The notes: generated from the letters alone by a model not told the origin. Counted from the stretch's first letter, positions 42,289 through 53,940 are shown. The stretch: 64,000 nucleotides of DNA from Mycobacterium sp. SMC-2 (GCF_025263485.1 NZ_CP079863.1:3410001-3474000), one strand, 5' to 3'. Made by a program: numbers and translations.

Positions 42289-42769
42289 CGTGCGAGCTGT
42301 TTTCGTAAAGGTCTACGGCTCGCATCCGTTGCACCTGCTGACCCTGATCGCCGGGTTCGCACTCTTGGGCTACGTGGTGGCCACCATCAAACCGGTCACG
42401 CTGTGGAACCCGACCGTGTGGTGGCAGTCGATCATCGTGTGGTTCGCCGCGGCCATCGTGGCCCACGACCTGGTGCTGTTCCCAATCTATGCGTTCGTCG
42501 ACCGGCTACTGTCGCGCAGCGTTGCCCGCATCGCCCCGACGCCCGTGCCCGTCCTCAATTACCTCCGGGTGCCCGCGCTGGGGGCAGGCCTGACGCTGCT
42601 GGTGTTCCTGCCCGGCATCATCGAGCAGGGCGCTCCCACCTACTGGGCGGCGACCGGTCAGACCCAGGACCCGTTTCTGGGCCGCTGGCTGCTGCTGACC
42701 GCGGCGATGTTCGGGGCCAGCGCCGCGTGTTACGGGGTCCGCGCGGCGGCGGCGCATCGGCGCCCCTAG
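42281..42769 (+). CDS. Hypothetical membrane protein
   Basis: ATG 42281 overlaps the end of the molybdopterin fusion gene by 8 bases and gives 162 residues with about four membrane helices: LHLLTLIAGFALLGYVVATI, SIIVWFAAAIVAHDLVLFPI, VPALGAGLTLLVFLPGII and WLLLTAAMFGASAACYGV. I do not recognise a named family. The overlap suggests it works with the upstream membrane oxidoreductase, for example as a small anchor subunit. No cofactor motif is seen. Confidence 0.7.
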   Translation: MDSVRAVFVKVYGSHPLHLLTLIAGFALLGYVVATIKPVTLWNPTVWWQSIIVWFAAAIVAHDLVLFPIYAFVDRLLSRSVARIAPTPVPVLNYLRVPALGAGLTLLVFLPGIIEQGAPTYWAATGQTQDPFLGRWLLLTAAMFGASAACYGVRAAAAHRRP

Positions 42770-42778
42770 GCGCCCGGC

Positions 42779-43138
42779 CTACATGTTGGCGATGATCTGT
42801 AGCCGCTGGGCGCTGTACTCGGTGTCGGAGATGGCGCCCCTGGCGTGCAGATCCTCGAGCTGTTTGAGGCGGTCGAAAAGCGCCGGCTCGTGCCGCGGGA
42901 GCGCGGCCGGGTGAGCGTGGGTGCCGCTGGTGTGCTGCATCGTGCCGCCCTTGGGGGTCCATCCCGCGCCGAGGTCGATGAGCCGCAGCGCGAACAACAC
43001 GCCAGCGCCGGTGATCGGCAGCCCGAGGTAGAGCATCCACCCCGACGGCATCCCGGCGTGACTCAGCGCGAAATAGCGCATCAGCAGCACCAGCGCGAGC
43101 ATCCCGCCGGCCAGCAGCACGATGACCTTGCTTTTCAT
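42779..43138 (-). CDS. Membrane protein with C-terminal SHOCT domain
   Basis: ATG 43138 lies 8 bases after GGAGG and gives 119 residues. Two membrane helices (VIVLLAGGMLALVLLMRYFA; GWMLYLGLPITGAGVLFALRL) are followed by a linker and a short C-terminal domain LFDRLKQLEDLHARGAISDT with EYSAQRLQII, a clear SHOCT motif. SHOCT domains are short protein-interaction modules; function here is unknown. It converges on the hypothetical membrane protein, 9 bases apart. Confidence 0.78.
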   Translation of the reverse strand: MKSKVIVLLAGGMLALVLLMRYFALSHAGMPSGWMLYLGLPITGAGVLFALRLIDLGAGWTPKGGTMQHTSGTHAHPAALPRHEPALFDRLKQLEDLHARGAISDTEYSAQRLQIIANM

Positions 43139-43345
43139 CCCCGTGTACCTCCGTGTGGTTCGCTGCGGGCGGCAGCGGTCGCCGGACAAGTGCAAACCAG
43201 CCGTGGCGCTACCGATCCCAAAGGGCGCTCGTCGCCCTCACCGTCCGGTGCCGCCCTTGGAGGATCCTTGGCGAGTTCTTGGAGTGTTCTATGTAGTCCG
43301 CGCATGTTCCGGTGCGTCTCGGGGTGCGTCACTAGCCTTTGAGTT

Positions 43346-43663
43346 ATGGGAAACGGCAAAACCAGAACTGTGACGGCGGTGTCCGCATGGGGGGTCGCGC
43401 TGGTGTTGGCGCTCGGTTGGCCGGCCGGTGACGCGGCCGCCGCCTCGTCGAGCGCGCCGCCCCCGCAGCCGGTCACGGCGACTCCGGGCGCCGGCGTGCC
43501 GGCGCAACCCCTCGGTGGAACCGGCTGCATCATCGGCCTCAACTGTGGTTGTATGCGCAACAAGCCGACCGCGTGCCCCAAACCCCGCCCCCGTCCCAAT
43601 CCTCCCGGTCCGGTCGGCGAGTCCCAGCATTCCACCCCGGCTCACCCCCCGGCGCACCACTAG
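43346..43663 (+). CDS. Small secreted proline-rich protein with Cys cluster
   Basis: The 105-residue protein begins with a signal peptide (basic MGNGKTR, hydrophobic VSAWGVALVLALGW, then AGDAAAA). The mature part is Pro-rich with a small cysteine cluster CIIGLNCGCMRNKPTACPK, followed by PRPRPNPPGP and a His/Pro tail. Such small exported proteins are common in mycobacteria; I assign no function. Promoter elements are not clear. Confidence 0.65.
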   Translation: MGNGKTRTVTAVSAWGVALVLALGWPAGDAAAASSSAPPPQPVTATPGAGVPAQPLGGTGCIIGLNCGCMRNKPTACPKPRPRPNPPGPVGESQHSTPAHPPAHH

Positions 43664-43719
43664 CGGGTGGGGGGTCGGCTCGGCGCACCGGCTGCGCGCG
43701 GCTTTCCTATCATCTGCTC

Positions 43720-45327
43720 ATGGAGATCGGGGCCTCGCCGGCATTCACCGACGAGGACCCGGCCCGGTTTCGCGCCGCGGGCTTTTGGTCCGATACGACG
43801 CTGTCGGACGCGGTGCGCCGCAACGCCGAACGATCGCCGGATCGTCTCGCCTATGTCGACCATCCGGGCACGTCGCTGACCTGGCGCCAATTCGACGCTG
43901 CCGCAACCAATCTGGCTGAGCAGCTGGCCGGCGCGGGCGTCGAGCCGGCCGATCGGGTGGCGGTATGGCACGGCGACTCCGCTTCACTGCACGTGCTGTT
44001 CGTGGCGATCGAGCGGTGCGGGGCGGTCGTCGTCGGCGTCGGCGCGCGTGCGGGAGCCCGCGAGGTCGCGGCGATCCTGCGCGGCGCACAGCCGAAAATC
44101 CTGGTCGGCGACCAGCAGCGCGGCGCCACCGCGGCGGCCGTCGCCGACCAGCTTTCGCTGCCCACCCTGATGTTGAGCACCGACGCGGGCACGCCGCGAC
44201 TGAATGTTCGGGTGCCCCCCAAGGCGCTCGCAGCCGAATCCAGACTCGGGCCCGACGACGTCTTCCTCATCAACTCCACCTCCGGGACCACCGGCCTGCC
44301 CAAGTGCGTGGTGCACACGCAGAATCGGTGGTACTACTTCCACCAAAAGGCCGTCGCCAACGGGCAACTGACGCCGGAGGACACGATCCTGCCCGTCATC
44401 CCCACGCCGTTCGGCTTCGGGCTCTGGACCAGCCACACGACGCCGATCTATCTGGGCGCTACCGCGGTCATCCTGGAACGGTTTAGCACGCGGGCCACCT
44501 GCGAGGCGATATCCCGGCATCGGGCCACCGTGTTGTGCTGTGTCAGCACGCAATTGACCATGCTGATGGCGGATCCGGCCACCCGCGACTACGACCTGAG
44601 CTCGCTGCGCGTCGTGTTCACCGGGGGCGAGGCGCTGCCATACCGACCGGCCGCGGAATTCGAGGAACTCACCGGCGCCAAGATCCTGCAGTTTTACGGC
44701 TCGAACGAAACCGGGATGCTCAGCGCCACCACGGTTGAGGACTCGCGCGACCGCCGGCTGCGCACCGGCGGCCGGATCGTGCCGGAGATGGCGGTCCGGC
44801 TCTTCGACGGGGACCGGGACGTCACCCCGACGGGCAGGGGCCAGCCGGCGTGCCGCGGCCCGGCGACCAGCCTCGGCTACCTCGGCGGCACCGATCACGA
44901 CAAGCTGTTCACCCGAGACGGCTGGATGCGCATGGGCGACATCTGCGAAGTCGACGCGGACGGCTATCTGACCGTCACCGGGCGGACCTCCGACTTCATC
45001 CTGCGGGGCGGCAAGAACATCAGCGCAACCCAGGTCGAGGACGCCGTCATGACCCACCCCGCCGTCGCGGTAGCGGCGGCGGTCGCGATGCCCGATCCGG
45101 TGTTCGGCGAAAGGGTCTGTCTCTACGCCGAACTCGTCGACGCGGCCACGCTCGATCTGCCCGGGCTGGTCGAACACCTGTTGGCGCTCGGAGTGTCCAA
45201 GGAGCTGTTGCCCGAGCGGCTCATCGTGGTCGACGAGCTGCCGCGGTCGTCGGGCGGGAAGGTTGCCAAAGGCCGGCTCCGCGAGGATATTCGAGCCAGA
45301 ACGGAGGCCGAAGATGAATGCTCCTGA
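43720..45327 (+). CDS. Acyl-CoA synthetase / class I adenylate-forming enzyme
   Basis: ATG 43720 gives 535 residues. AMP-binding motifs are INSTSGTTGLPKCVVHTQNR, TPFGFGLWTSHTTPIYLG, QFYGSNETGMLSATT, GWMRMGDICEVDADGYLTVTG, and DFILRGGKNISATQVEDAV; C-terminal Lys in SSGGKVAKGRLRED completes the adenylation/thioester set. The family activates a carboxylate with ATP and CoA. It starts a run with a class II aldolase gene (overlap of 14 bases) and, after a strong hairpin, an amidohydrolase and a methyltransferase. An aromatic or dicarboxylic acid substrate is possible but not shown. Confidence 0.85.
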   Translation: MEIGASPAFTDEDPARFRAAGFWSDTTLSDAVRRNAERSPDRLAYVDHPGTSLTWRQFDAAATNLAEQLAGAGVEPADRVAVWHGDSASLHVLFVAIERCGAVVVGVGARAGAREVAAILRGAQPKILVGDQQRGATAAAVADQLSLPTLMLSTDAGTPRLNVRVPPKALAAESRLGPDDVFLINSTSGTTGLPKCVVHTQNRWYYFHQKAVANGQLTPEDTILPVIPTPFGFGLWTSHTTPIYLGATAVILERFSTRATCEAISRHRATVLCCVSTQLTMLMADPATRDYDLSSLRVVFTGGEALPYRPAAEFEELTGAKILQFYGSNETGMLSATTVEDSRDRRLRTGGRIVPEMAVRLFDGDRDVTPTGRGQPACRGPATSLGYLGGTDHDKLFTRDGWMRMGDICEVDADGYLTVTGRTSDFILRGGKNISATQVEDAVMTHPAVAVAAAVAMPDPVFGERVCLYAELVDAATLDLPGLVEHLLALGVSKELLPERLIVVDELPRSSGGKVAKGRLREDIRARTEAEDECS

Positions 45328-46087
45328 CGCGCGCCGGGGCGGCCTGGAGGTCTGGGCGCCGTCGATCGTTCCCCCGATCGGCGTCGAGTTGTCCGACGAG
45401 CAGGCGCTCGCCGTGGCTTTTCGCCACCTGGCCGGCATCGGATTCGCCGAGAACATGGCCGGACACATCACCTGGCAACCCGACGCGCAGACGGAGATGC
45501 TGGTCAATCCGTGGGGCCTGTGGTGGCACGAAATCACCGCGTCCGACATCTGTGTGGTCGACGAGGACGCCCGGGTGCTGCGCGGCCGCTGGGACGTCAC
45601 TCCGGCGATCCACATCCACACCGAACTGCACCGTGTCCGCGACGACGCCCGGGTGGTGATTCACAACCATCCCTACTACGTGTGCGTGCTCGCCGCGCTG
45701 GGCAGACTGCCCGAACTGGTGCACCAGACCGGTTCGCTCTTCCTCGACGACCTGTGCCTGGTGGACACCTACGACGGCGAGATCGACAGCCCCGCTCGCG
45801 CGGCGGAGCTCGCGGCGCGCATCGGGCCGGCGAACCTGACCATCCTGGCCAACCACGGCGTCATCGCGACGGGCCGCAACTTGCCCGAAGCCGTGTACCG
45901 CGCGGCGTCCATCGAGCGGGTCTGCAAGCTGGCCCACGACGTGCTGCTCACCGGTATCCCGCCGGTGCCCATGAAGTGGTCGGACATGGCGGGCATGCAG
46001 CGGTCGCTGGTCGAACGCGCCGCCGACGTGTACTGGGCGGGGGCGGCCAGGATGACCATCAAGGCCGACCCGGATGTCCTCACGTGA
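45314..46087 (+). CDS. Class II aldolase/adducin family protein
   Basis: ATG 45314 follows GGAGGCCGAAG and overlaps the ligase stop; 257 residues. The zinc-binding His pair is in VVIHNHPYYVCVLAAL, a third His in ILANHGVIATG, and the segment GFAENMAGHITWQP is the family's N-terminal loop. Members are aldolases, epimerases and decarboxylases such as fuculose-phosphate aldolase. The phosphate-binding Ser/Thr pattern is not obvious, so the reaction may differ from sugar aldolases. It likely acts with the ligase encoded upstream. Confidence 0.82.
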   Translation: MNAPDARRGGLEVWAPSIVPPIGVELSDEQALAVAFRHLAGIGFAENMAGHITWQPDAQTEMLVNPWGLWWHEITASDICVVDEDARVLRGRWDVTPAIHIHTELHRVRDDARVVIHNHPYYVCVLAALGRLPELVHQTGSLFLDDLCLVDTYDGEIDSPARAAELAARIGPANLTILANHGVIATGRNLPEAVYRAASIERVCKLAHDVLLTGIPPVPMKWSDMAGMQRSLVERAADVYWAGAARMTIKADPDVLT

Positions 46088-46099
46088 CCGGGTCGTCGC

Positions 46100-46150
46100 G
46101 TGTGCGTCCACGGCGGCGACACGCCGGGAGGTGTCGCCGCCATCGCACAC
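46100..46150. terminator. Strong two-level hairpin between aldolase and amidohydrolase genes
   Basis: Inner arms GGCGGCGACAC (46112-46122) and GTGTCGCCGCC (46131-46141) form an 11-base perfect stem with an 8-base loop. Outer arms GTGTGCG (46100-46106) and CGCACAC (46144-46150) pair perfectly too. It starts 12 bases after the aldolase stop and is followed by TAAAA, not a U-tract. Best read as a terminator or dispersed palindrome. Confidence 0.6.
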
Positions 46151-46202
46151 TAAAAGCCGTCACCGCACACTCAATAACGCCGTGTCGCAGGGAGATTGAC
46201 GA

Positions 46203-47471
46203 GTGAAATCGATCGACGAGCTGGCCGGCAACCTGAGCTTCACCACCGCGAAGACCGGCGAGCAACGCTCGGTCACGTTCCTGCCGGACCCGCCCCGCGC
46301 GCCCCGGCGCTACACCGTGATCTCCGTCGACGATCACATCGTCGAGCCGCCGGACACCTTCACCGGACGGCTGCCGCGCAAGTTCGCCGACCGCGCGCCC
46401 AAGGTCGTTCAGACCGACAGCGGAGGACAGACCTGGGTCTACGACGGCCGCGAACTTCCCAACGTCGGGTTCAACGCGGTCGTCGGCCGACCGGTGGCGG
46501 AGTACGGCTTCGAGCCGGTCCGGTTCGACGAAATGCGCAGGGGCGCCTGGGATATCCACGAGCGCGTCAAAGACATGGACCTCAACGGCATCTACGCCTC
46601 GCTCAATTTCCCGTCCTTCCTGCCCGGGTTCGCCGGCCAGCGGTTGCAGCAGGTGACCAACGACCGCGAGCTGGCACTGGCCTCGGTGCGGGCGTGGAAC
46701 GACTGGCACCTCGAGGTGTGGGCCGGCTCGTATCCCGACCGCATCATTGCATGTCAGTTGCCGTGGCTGCTGGACCCCGATCTCGGCGCGCGGATGATCT
46801 ACGAGAACGCCGAGCGCGGGTTCCACGCGGTGACGTTCAGCGAGAACCCGGCGATGCTGGGCTTGCCGAGCATCCACTCCGGGCACTGGGACCCGATGAT
46901 GGCGGCCTGCGCCGAGACGGACACCGTCGTGAATCTGCACATCGGCTCGTCGGGCTCTTCGCCGTCCACCACCGACGACGCCCCGCCGGACGTGCAGGGC
47001 GTGTTGTTCTTCGCCTACGCCATCTCGGCGGCGGTCGACTGGCTGTATTCGGGGCTGCCCAGCAGGTTCCCCAACCTGAAGATCTGTCTGTCGGAGGGCG
47101 GAATCGGCTGGGTTGCAGGCCTGCTGGATCGCCTCGACCACATGCTGAGCTATCACGCGATGTACGGCACCTGGCAGGCACTGGGCGAGAGCCTGACTCC
47201 GGCGGAGGTTTTCACCCGCAACTTCTGGTTCTGCGCGGTAGAGGACAAATCGTCGTTCGTGCAGCGCGACCGGATCGGCGTGGACAACATCATGCTGGAG
47301 GCCGATTACCCGCATTGTGACTCCACCTGGCCGCACACCCAGCAGACGATCCACGAACAGATCGGCGACCTGCCTCCGGATGTGATCCGTAAATTCAGCT
47401 GGGAGAACGCGTCTCGCCTGTACCGCCACCCGGTGCCGGTGGAGGTCCAGCGCGACCCGGAGGCGTTTTAA
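46203..47471 (+). CDS. Amidohydrolase family 2 (ACMSD-like) metal-dependent hydrolase
   Basis: GTG 46203 follows AGGGAG and gives 422 residues. Motifs of amidohydrolase_2: an N-terminal VISVDDHIVEPPDTF with the Asp-X-His pair, a middle His in VVNLHIGSSG, a segment FPNLKICLSEGGIGW, and the C-terminal Asp in IMLEADYPHCDSTWP. These TIM-barrel enzymes hydrolyse or decarboxylate cyclic carboxylates; mycobacteria have many of unknown substrate. The metal-ligand pattern looks complete. It lies 4 bases before a methyltransferase gene, which suggests a short operon. Confidence 0.83.
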   Translation: MKSIDELAGNLSFTTAKTGEQRSVTFLPDPPRAPRRYTVISVDDHIVEPPDTFTGRLPRKFADRAPKVVQTDSGGQTWVYDGRELPNVGFNAVVGRPVAEYGFEPVRFDEMRRGAWDIHERVKDMDLNGIYASLNFPSFLPGFAGQRLQQVTNDRELALASVRAWNDWHLEVWAGSYPDRIIACQLPWLLDPDLGARMIYENAERGFHAVTFSENPAMLGLPSIHSGHWDPMMAACAETDTVVNLHIGSSGSSPSTTDDAPPDVQGVLFFAYAISAAVDWLYSGLPSRFPNLKICLSEGGIGWVAGLLDRLDHMLSYHAMYGTWQALGESLTPAEVFTRNFWFCAVEDKSSFVQRDRIGVDNIMLEADYPHCDSTWPHTQQTIHEQIGDLPPDVIRKFSWENASRLYRHPVPVEVQRDPEAF

Positions 47472-47474
47472 CGC

Positions 47475-48290
47475 ATGACGCCGGCCAAAGTCGACTTCAG
47501 CTCGGTCCGCTGGGGCTCGGTGGAGTGGACGAACCTCGTCACATTATACCTGCGCGCCCACGAAAGCCGAACGCGCCGGCCCATTTTGGGTGACAAGGCG
47601 GCGGCGGAAGCGGTGGACCGGATCGACTATGACTTCAAAAGAATCCATCGGAGCTCGCTGCCGGCGTCGAACCAGTACCTGGTCGCCCTGCGCGCCAAGC
47701 AGCTCGATGACTGGTGCGCGGATTTCCTGCGGCGTCATCCCGACGCGGTGGTGCTGCACCTGGGCTGCGGCCTGGACGGCCGGGCCTTCCGGCTCGCCGT
47801 GCCGCAGTCGGTTTCGTGGTTCGACGTCGACCAACCCGGTGTCATCGAGCTGCGCCGGCGGCTCTACGACGACACCGAGGGCTATCGGATGATCGGCTCG
47901 TCGGTGACCGACCCGGCGTGGCTGGATCGGATCCCGACCGGCCGCCCCACGCTGGTGGTCGCCGAGGGCCTGCTGATGTACCTGACCGAGCAGCAGGTCC
48001 GCCAGCTGCTGCAGCGCCTGACGGACCGATTCCAAAGCGGCGAAATGCATTTCGACACGCTATCCGCGCTGGCGCCGCTGCTGTCGAAAGTGTTCACCAG
48101 GGGAATCGTCAAGTGGGGCATCCGCGACGCGGGGGAACTGCAGACGTGGAACCCTAAGCTTCGCCTACTCGAACAGGCGCCCGCGTTGGGCGGTTACCAG
48201 CGAATCCCGTCGACCGCGGTTCGGTGGATGTACAAGCTGACGTGCGCAACGCCCGGCGGCAGATACGACGTGCTGAACCGCTTCGAATAC

Positions 48291-48296
<6 letters not shown>
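47475..48296 (+). CDS. Class I SAM-dependent methyltransferase, LCM/TcmP-type
   Basis: The 273-residue protein has SAM-binding LHLGCGLDGRAFRL, then VSWFDVDQPGVIELRRRL and LVVAEGLLMYLTEQQVRQLL, the three hallmarks of the leucine-carboxyl-methyltransferase/TcmP group, which methylates carboxylates or hydroxyls of small molecules. It follows the amidohydrolase gene after 4 bases, and its end overlaps the convergent nitronate monooxygenase-like gene by 6 bases. The substrate is unknown; the shared operon suggests the amidohydrolase product. Confidence 0.82.
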
Positions 48297-51020
<2,724 letters not shown>

Positions 51021-51021
<1 letters not shown>

Positions 51022-52256
51022 TGGCCGAGACAACCACGTGCGCGATCGTCGGTGGCGGCCCGGCCGGCATGGTCCTCGGGCTGCTACTGGCCCGGGCGGG
51101 GGTGCAGGTCACCCTGATGGAGAAGCACGGCGACTTCCTGCGGGACTTCCGCGGCGACACGGTCCACCCGACCACGATGCGGCTGCTCGACGAGCTGGGT
51201 CTGTGGGAACGCTTCTCCGCCTTGCCTTTCACCGAGGTCCGCACCGCGAAACTCGAATCCGACGGGCGGTCGGTGACCTACGTCGACTTCGAGCGGTTGC
51301 GTCAGCCCCATCCCTTCGTCGCCATGGTGCCGCAGTGGGACCTGCTCAACCTGCTCGCCGATGCGGCACAGGCGGAGCCGAGCTTCTCGCTGCGGATGAA
51401 CACCGAAGTCATTGGGCTCCTCTGGGAGGCCGGTCGGGTTGCCGGAGTGCGCTACCGAGGTCCCGACGGTCCGGGCGAATTACGGGCCGAGTTGACCGTT
51501 GCCTGCGACGGCCGGTGGTCGATCGCGCGTCATGAGGCCGGACTGAAGGCGCGCGAATTCCCGGTGAAGTTCGACGTGTGGTGGTTTCGGTTGCCGCACA
51601 AGGAAGACACCGAATTCTCCTTCCTGCCTCGCCTCGGTCCGGGCAAAGGTCTCGCCGTGATCCCGAGGAAGGACTACTTCCAGATCGCCTACCTCGGGCC
51701 CAAGGGCATCGACGCCCAGCTGCGGGCGCGCGGTATCGAGGCGTTCCGGCGCGACGTGGAAGAGCTGCTCCCCGATATGCCCGAATCCGTGGCCGCGCTG
51801 CAATCCATGGACGACGTCAAACATCTGGACGTGCACGTGAACCGGTTGCGGCGTTGGCACACCGAGGGGCTGCTGTGCATCGGCGATGCGGCGCACGCGA
51901 TGTCGCCGCTCGGCGGCGTCGGCATCAATCTGGCGATCCAGGATGCCGTTGCGGCCGCGACGATCCTGGCCGAACCGCTGCGCGGGCACCGGGTCGGCGC
52001 ACGCGAGCTCGCCGCGGTGCACCGCCGGCGCGTGTTCCCCACGGTGGTGACGCAACTGGCCCAGCAGGTGCTGCACCGGATGTTGCTCGGGCCGTTGTTG
52101 CGCGGCGCGGATCCCACGCCGCCGGCGGCGCTGCTTCACCTGGTGTGGCGGTTGCCGTGGCTGTCGGCCGTGCCGGCCTACTTCGTCGGCGTCGGGGTGC
52201 GACCCGAGCACGCGCCGGCATTCGCCCGCCGCGGGCCCGTCGACCGCGATGGCTGA
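51021..52256 (+). CDS. FAD-dependent aromatic monooxygenase (PHBH fold)
   Basis: ATG 51021 overlaps the sulfatase stop; 411 residues. FAD motifs are GGGPAGMVLGLLLARAG (near 11-27), the DG motif VACDGRWSIARHEAG near 160 and GDAAHAMSPLGGVGINLAIQDA near 295. This is the UbiH/PHBH hydroxylase layout; RGDTVHPTTMRLLDELGLWE is also found in phenol-type hydroxylases. The predicted reaction is NAD(P)H-dependent hydroxylation of an aromatic or polyketide substrate. Coupling to the sulfatase suggests desulfation before hydroxylation. That order is inferred. Confidence 0.85.
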
Positions 52257-52360
52257 GGCAGCGCCCGGGAGTCCGGCGGTTTACTATTTCGCGCCCGAGG
52301 GTAATTTCCCTGTGACAATTTTGAGTCGCGTGAGCCGTGGGCCGGGGGAGGCCAGAAGAA

Positions 52361-52609
52361 GTGACTCTGAAGAAATTCGCAGGTAAAGCCGCGGTCGCCG
52401 GCGTACTGAGCGCGGCGGCAATGGCCCTCGGGACGGGTATGGCGCAGGCCAAACCGGGACCGTGGCCTCCGCCAGTTCCGCCGGGTCCGCACGTCGTCGA
52501 CAATGGTCATTGGAATCCGCTGCCGCCTGGGCAAGTCAAGCAGATTTGCCCGTGGCAGGCGCCGCCCGGCCATTGGGTTGGTGGCCCGCACGGTGTTCCC
52601 TGCACCTGA
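52361..52609 (+). CDS. Small secreted protein
   Basis: GTG 52361 follows GGGGGAGGCC and gives 82 residues. The signal peptide is clear: LKKFAGKAAVAGVLSAAAMA with a cleavage site at AQA-KPG. The mature protein is 50 residues, Pro/Gly/Trp-rich (PGPWPPPVPPGPH, PPGHWVGGPHGVPC) with two Cys that may form a disulfide. The family is a common type of short exported mycobacterial protein; function unknown. Confidence 0.72.
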   Translation: MTLKKFAGKAAVAGVLSAAAMALGTGMAQAKPGPWPPPVPPGPHVVDNGHWNPLPPGQVKQICPWQAPPGHWVGGPHGVPCT

Positions 52610-52740
52610 TCTCCGCGAAATCCAATGAGCGACCCGCCTCGCCTTCGGCGGTAGCGTGCGCAGTCGCGACGAATCCCACTGGCGGAAGCCTCAATACGCT
52701 GAGCACGCCCATGGCGAGCCGGTCCATGCCCGTTCTCATG

Positions 52741-52950
52741 TCACGAGGGCCGGCCGGCCAGTTGGGCCAATTGCGCGGCGGCATTGGGTGTTTGGGTGGT
52801 CAGTACGATCCGCCCGGACCCGACCTGTTCTTCGATGATGGGTGCCTCAAGAACGAGATTGTCGCGGATGAAGGCCACGTGGTCCTGCAGATGTGCTGCG
52901 GTGTATGACGCCCAAGCTGCCGCCGATGGTGGATCCAGAATCAGGGTCAC
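52741..52950 (-). CDS. Possible small protein or gene remnant
   Basis: From GTG 52950 the reverse strand encodes 69 residues: TLILDPPSAAAWASYTAAHL, then QDHVAFIRDNLVLEAPIIEEQV and TTQTPNAAAQLAQLAG. The acidic, mixed composition is unlike the Arg-rich shadow frames around it. The open frame extends about 35 codons further upstream (DNGPPLAHLPKSLTANFYDV) without a start codon, which hints that the 5' part of a longer gene has been lost. I recognise no family. Confidence 0.4.
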   Translation of the reverse strand: MTLILDPPSAAAWASYTAAHLQDHVAFIRDNLVLEAPIIEEQVGSGRIVLTTQTPNAAAQLAQLAGRPS

Positions 52951-53094
52951 GTCGTAGAAATTCGCGGTCAGCGACTTCGGTAAGTGGGCGAGTGGTGGGC
53001 CGTTGTCCGGCAGCCGTTTTCGCTCGGAGGTGCGGGCCCCGCTCGTTGGCCCACGCGCCCACCGTCATGGGTCATCCAACCAGATCTTTACCGA

Positions 53095-53120
53095 CACTAC
53101 GAACATAGAGTAAGGTCACG
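53095..53120 (+). promoter_or_regulatory. Promoter/operator copy 1, upstream of tetR
   Basis: These 26 bases (CACTACGA, then ATAGAG and ending in TCACG) match 53915-53940 at 21 of 26 positions. TAGAGT at 53106-53111 could be a -10 box. It lies 18 bases before the tetR start, fitting autoregulation. Confidence 0.5.
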
Positions 53121-53137
53121 GTCCGAGACGAAGCGCC

Positions 53138-53827
53138 ATGGACAAACGCCGAAAGCCTAATCCCGGGGAGCGCCGCCGCGACTTATGCGACGTGGCGATT
53201 CAGTTGTTGGCGGACGACGGGGCCAAGGGATTGAGCCATCTCAAAGTCGATCGCAAAGCCGGCGTGCCTGACGGCACCACGTCGTTCTATTTCCGCACCC
53301 GCTCGGCGCTGTTGCGTGCCGTGGCCGAGCGGCTGGCCGAGTTGGACCTCGCCGACCTGAGGTCCGTCGCCGACGACTCCGACGGTCGGGGGGAGAACCC
53401 CTCACCCTCGCGACTGTCCCAGGTGGTCATCCGATCCGGCGTCGAGCCGCAACTGTTCCGGACCAAGGCCCGCTACGAGCTGACCATGCAGGCCGCTCGT
53501 GATCCGTCGCTGTCCGCGATTCTGCAGCGGGCCACGGACGAATTCACCAAGCTGCACCGGGAAATCCTGGTTCAGCTCATGCCACACGGCGCGGACCTGG
53601 AACCCGCTGTGGTCGAGGACCTGAGCAACGTGACGCTGACGTTCATCAACGGCCTGCTGGTGCGGTTCGCGCACGGCGACCGGATCGTCGACAGTCCCGA
53701 GCAACTCGACGGGATCCTCTCGGCCATCGCCGCCGGCATCCTGCGGAGTCCGCACCGGGGCCGGCTGACCGACGCCGACGGCCGGCGCCCCGCCGCGGGC
53801 CGGCACCGGGCGACAGCGATCGTATGA
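53138..53827 (+). CDS. TetR-family transcriptional regulator
   Basis: The 229-residue protein starts with a basic arm DKRRKPNPGERRRDLCDVA and a TetR helix-turn-helix: LADDGAKGLSHLKVDRKAGV, then SFYFRTRSALLRAVAERLAEL. The C-terminal ligand domain is about 160 residues with no recognisable ligand motif. It is preceded by one copy and followed by a second copy of the same 26-base sequence, the second lying in front of the P450 operon. I infer that it represses both itself and that operon, probably released by a substrate or CoA thioester of the pathway. Confidence 0.85.
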   Translation: MDKRRKPNPGERRRDLCDVAIQLLADDGAKGLSHLKVDRKAGVPDGTTSFYFRTRSALLRAVAERLAELDLADLRSVADDSDGRGENPSPSRLSQVVIRSGVEPQLFRTKARYELTMQAARDPSLSAILQRATDEFTKLHREILVQLMPHGADLEPAVVEDLSNVTLTFINGLLVRFAHGDRIVDSPEQLDGILSAIAAGILRSPHRGRLTDADGRRPAAGRHRATAIV

Positions 53828-53899
53828 GTGGCGTCCGGCTGAGCGGACCGGCGTGAGTGAATCGGCGGCGGGTTATGCCGCATGGGGTCTTGCCAGACC

Positions 53900-53940
53900 A
53901 TTCTCGGTATGGTTCTCTACGAGAATAGAGTTAGGCCACG
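53900..53940 (+). promoter_or_regulatory. Promoter/operator copy 2, upstream of the P450 operon
   Basis: ATTCTCG (53900-53906) and CGAGAAT (53920-53926) form a perfect 7-base inverted repeat with a 13-base spacer, and CTCTA/TAGAG (53915-53919, 53926-53930) form a second dyad inside it. Bases 53915-53940 are the copy of the tetR upstream sequence. The P450 start is 163 bases further on, so a leader of about 150 bases is expected. Confidence 0.55.

Noticed and set aside
52290..52320. Short GGG/CCC hairpin before the small secreted protein gene
   Set aside because: The stem is only three or four bases and is not distinguishable from chance.
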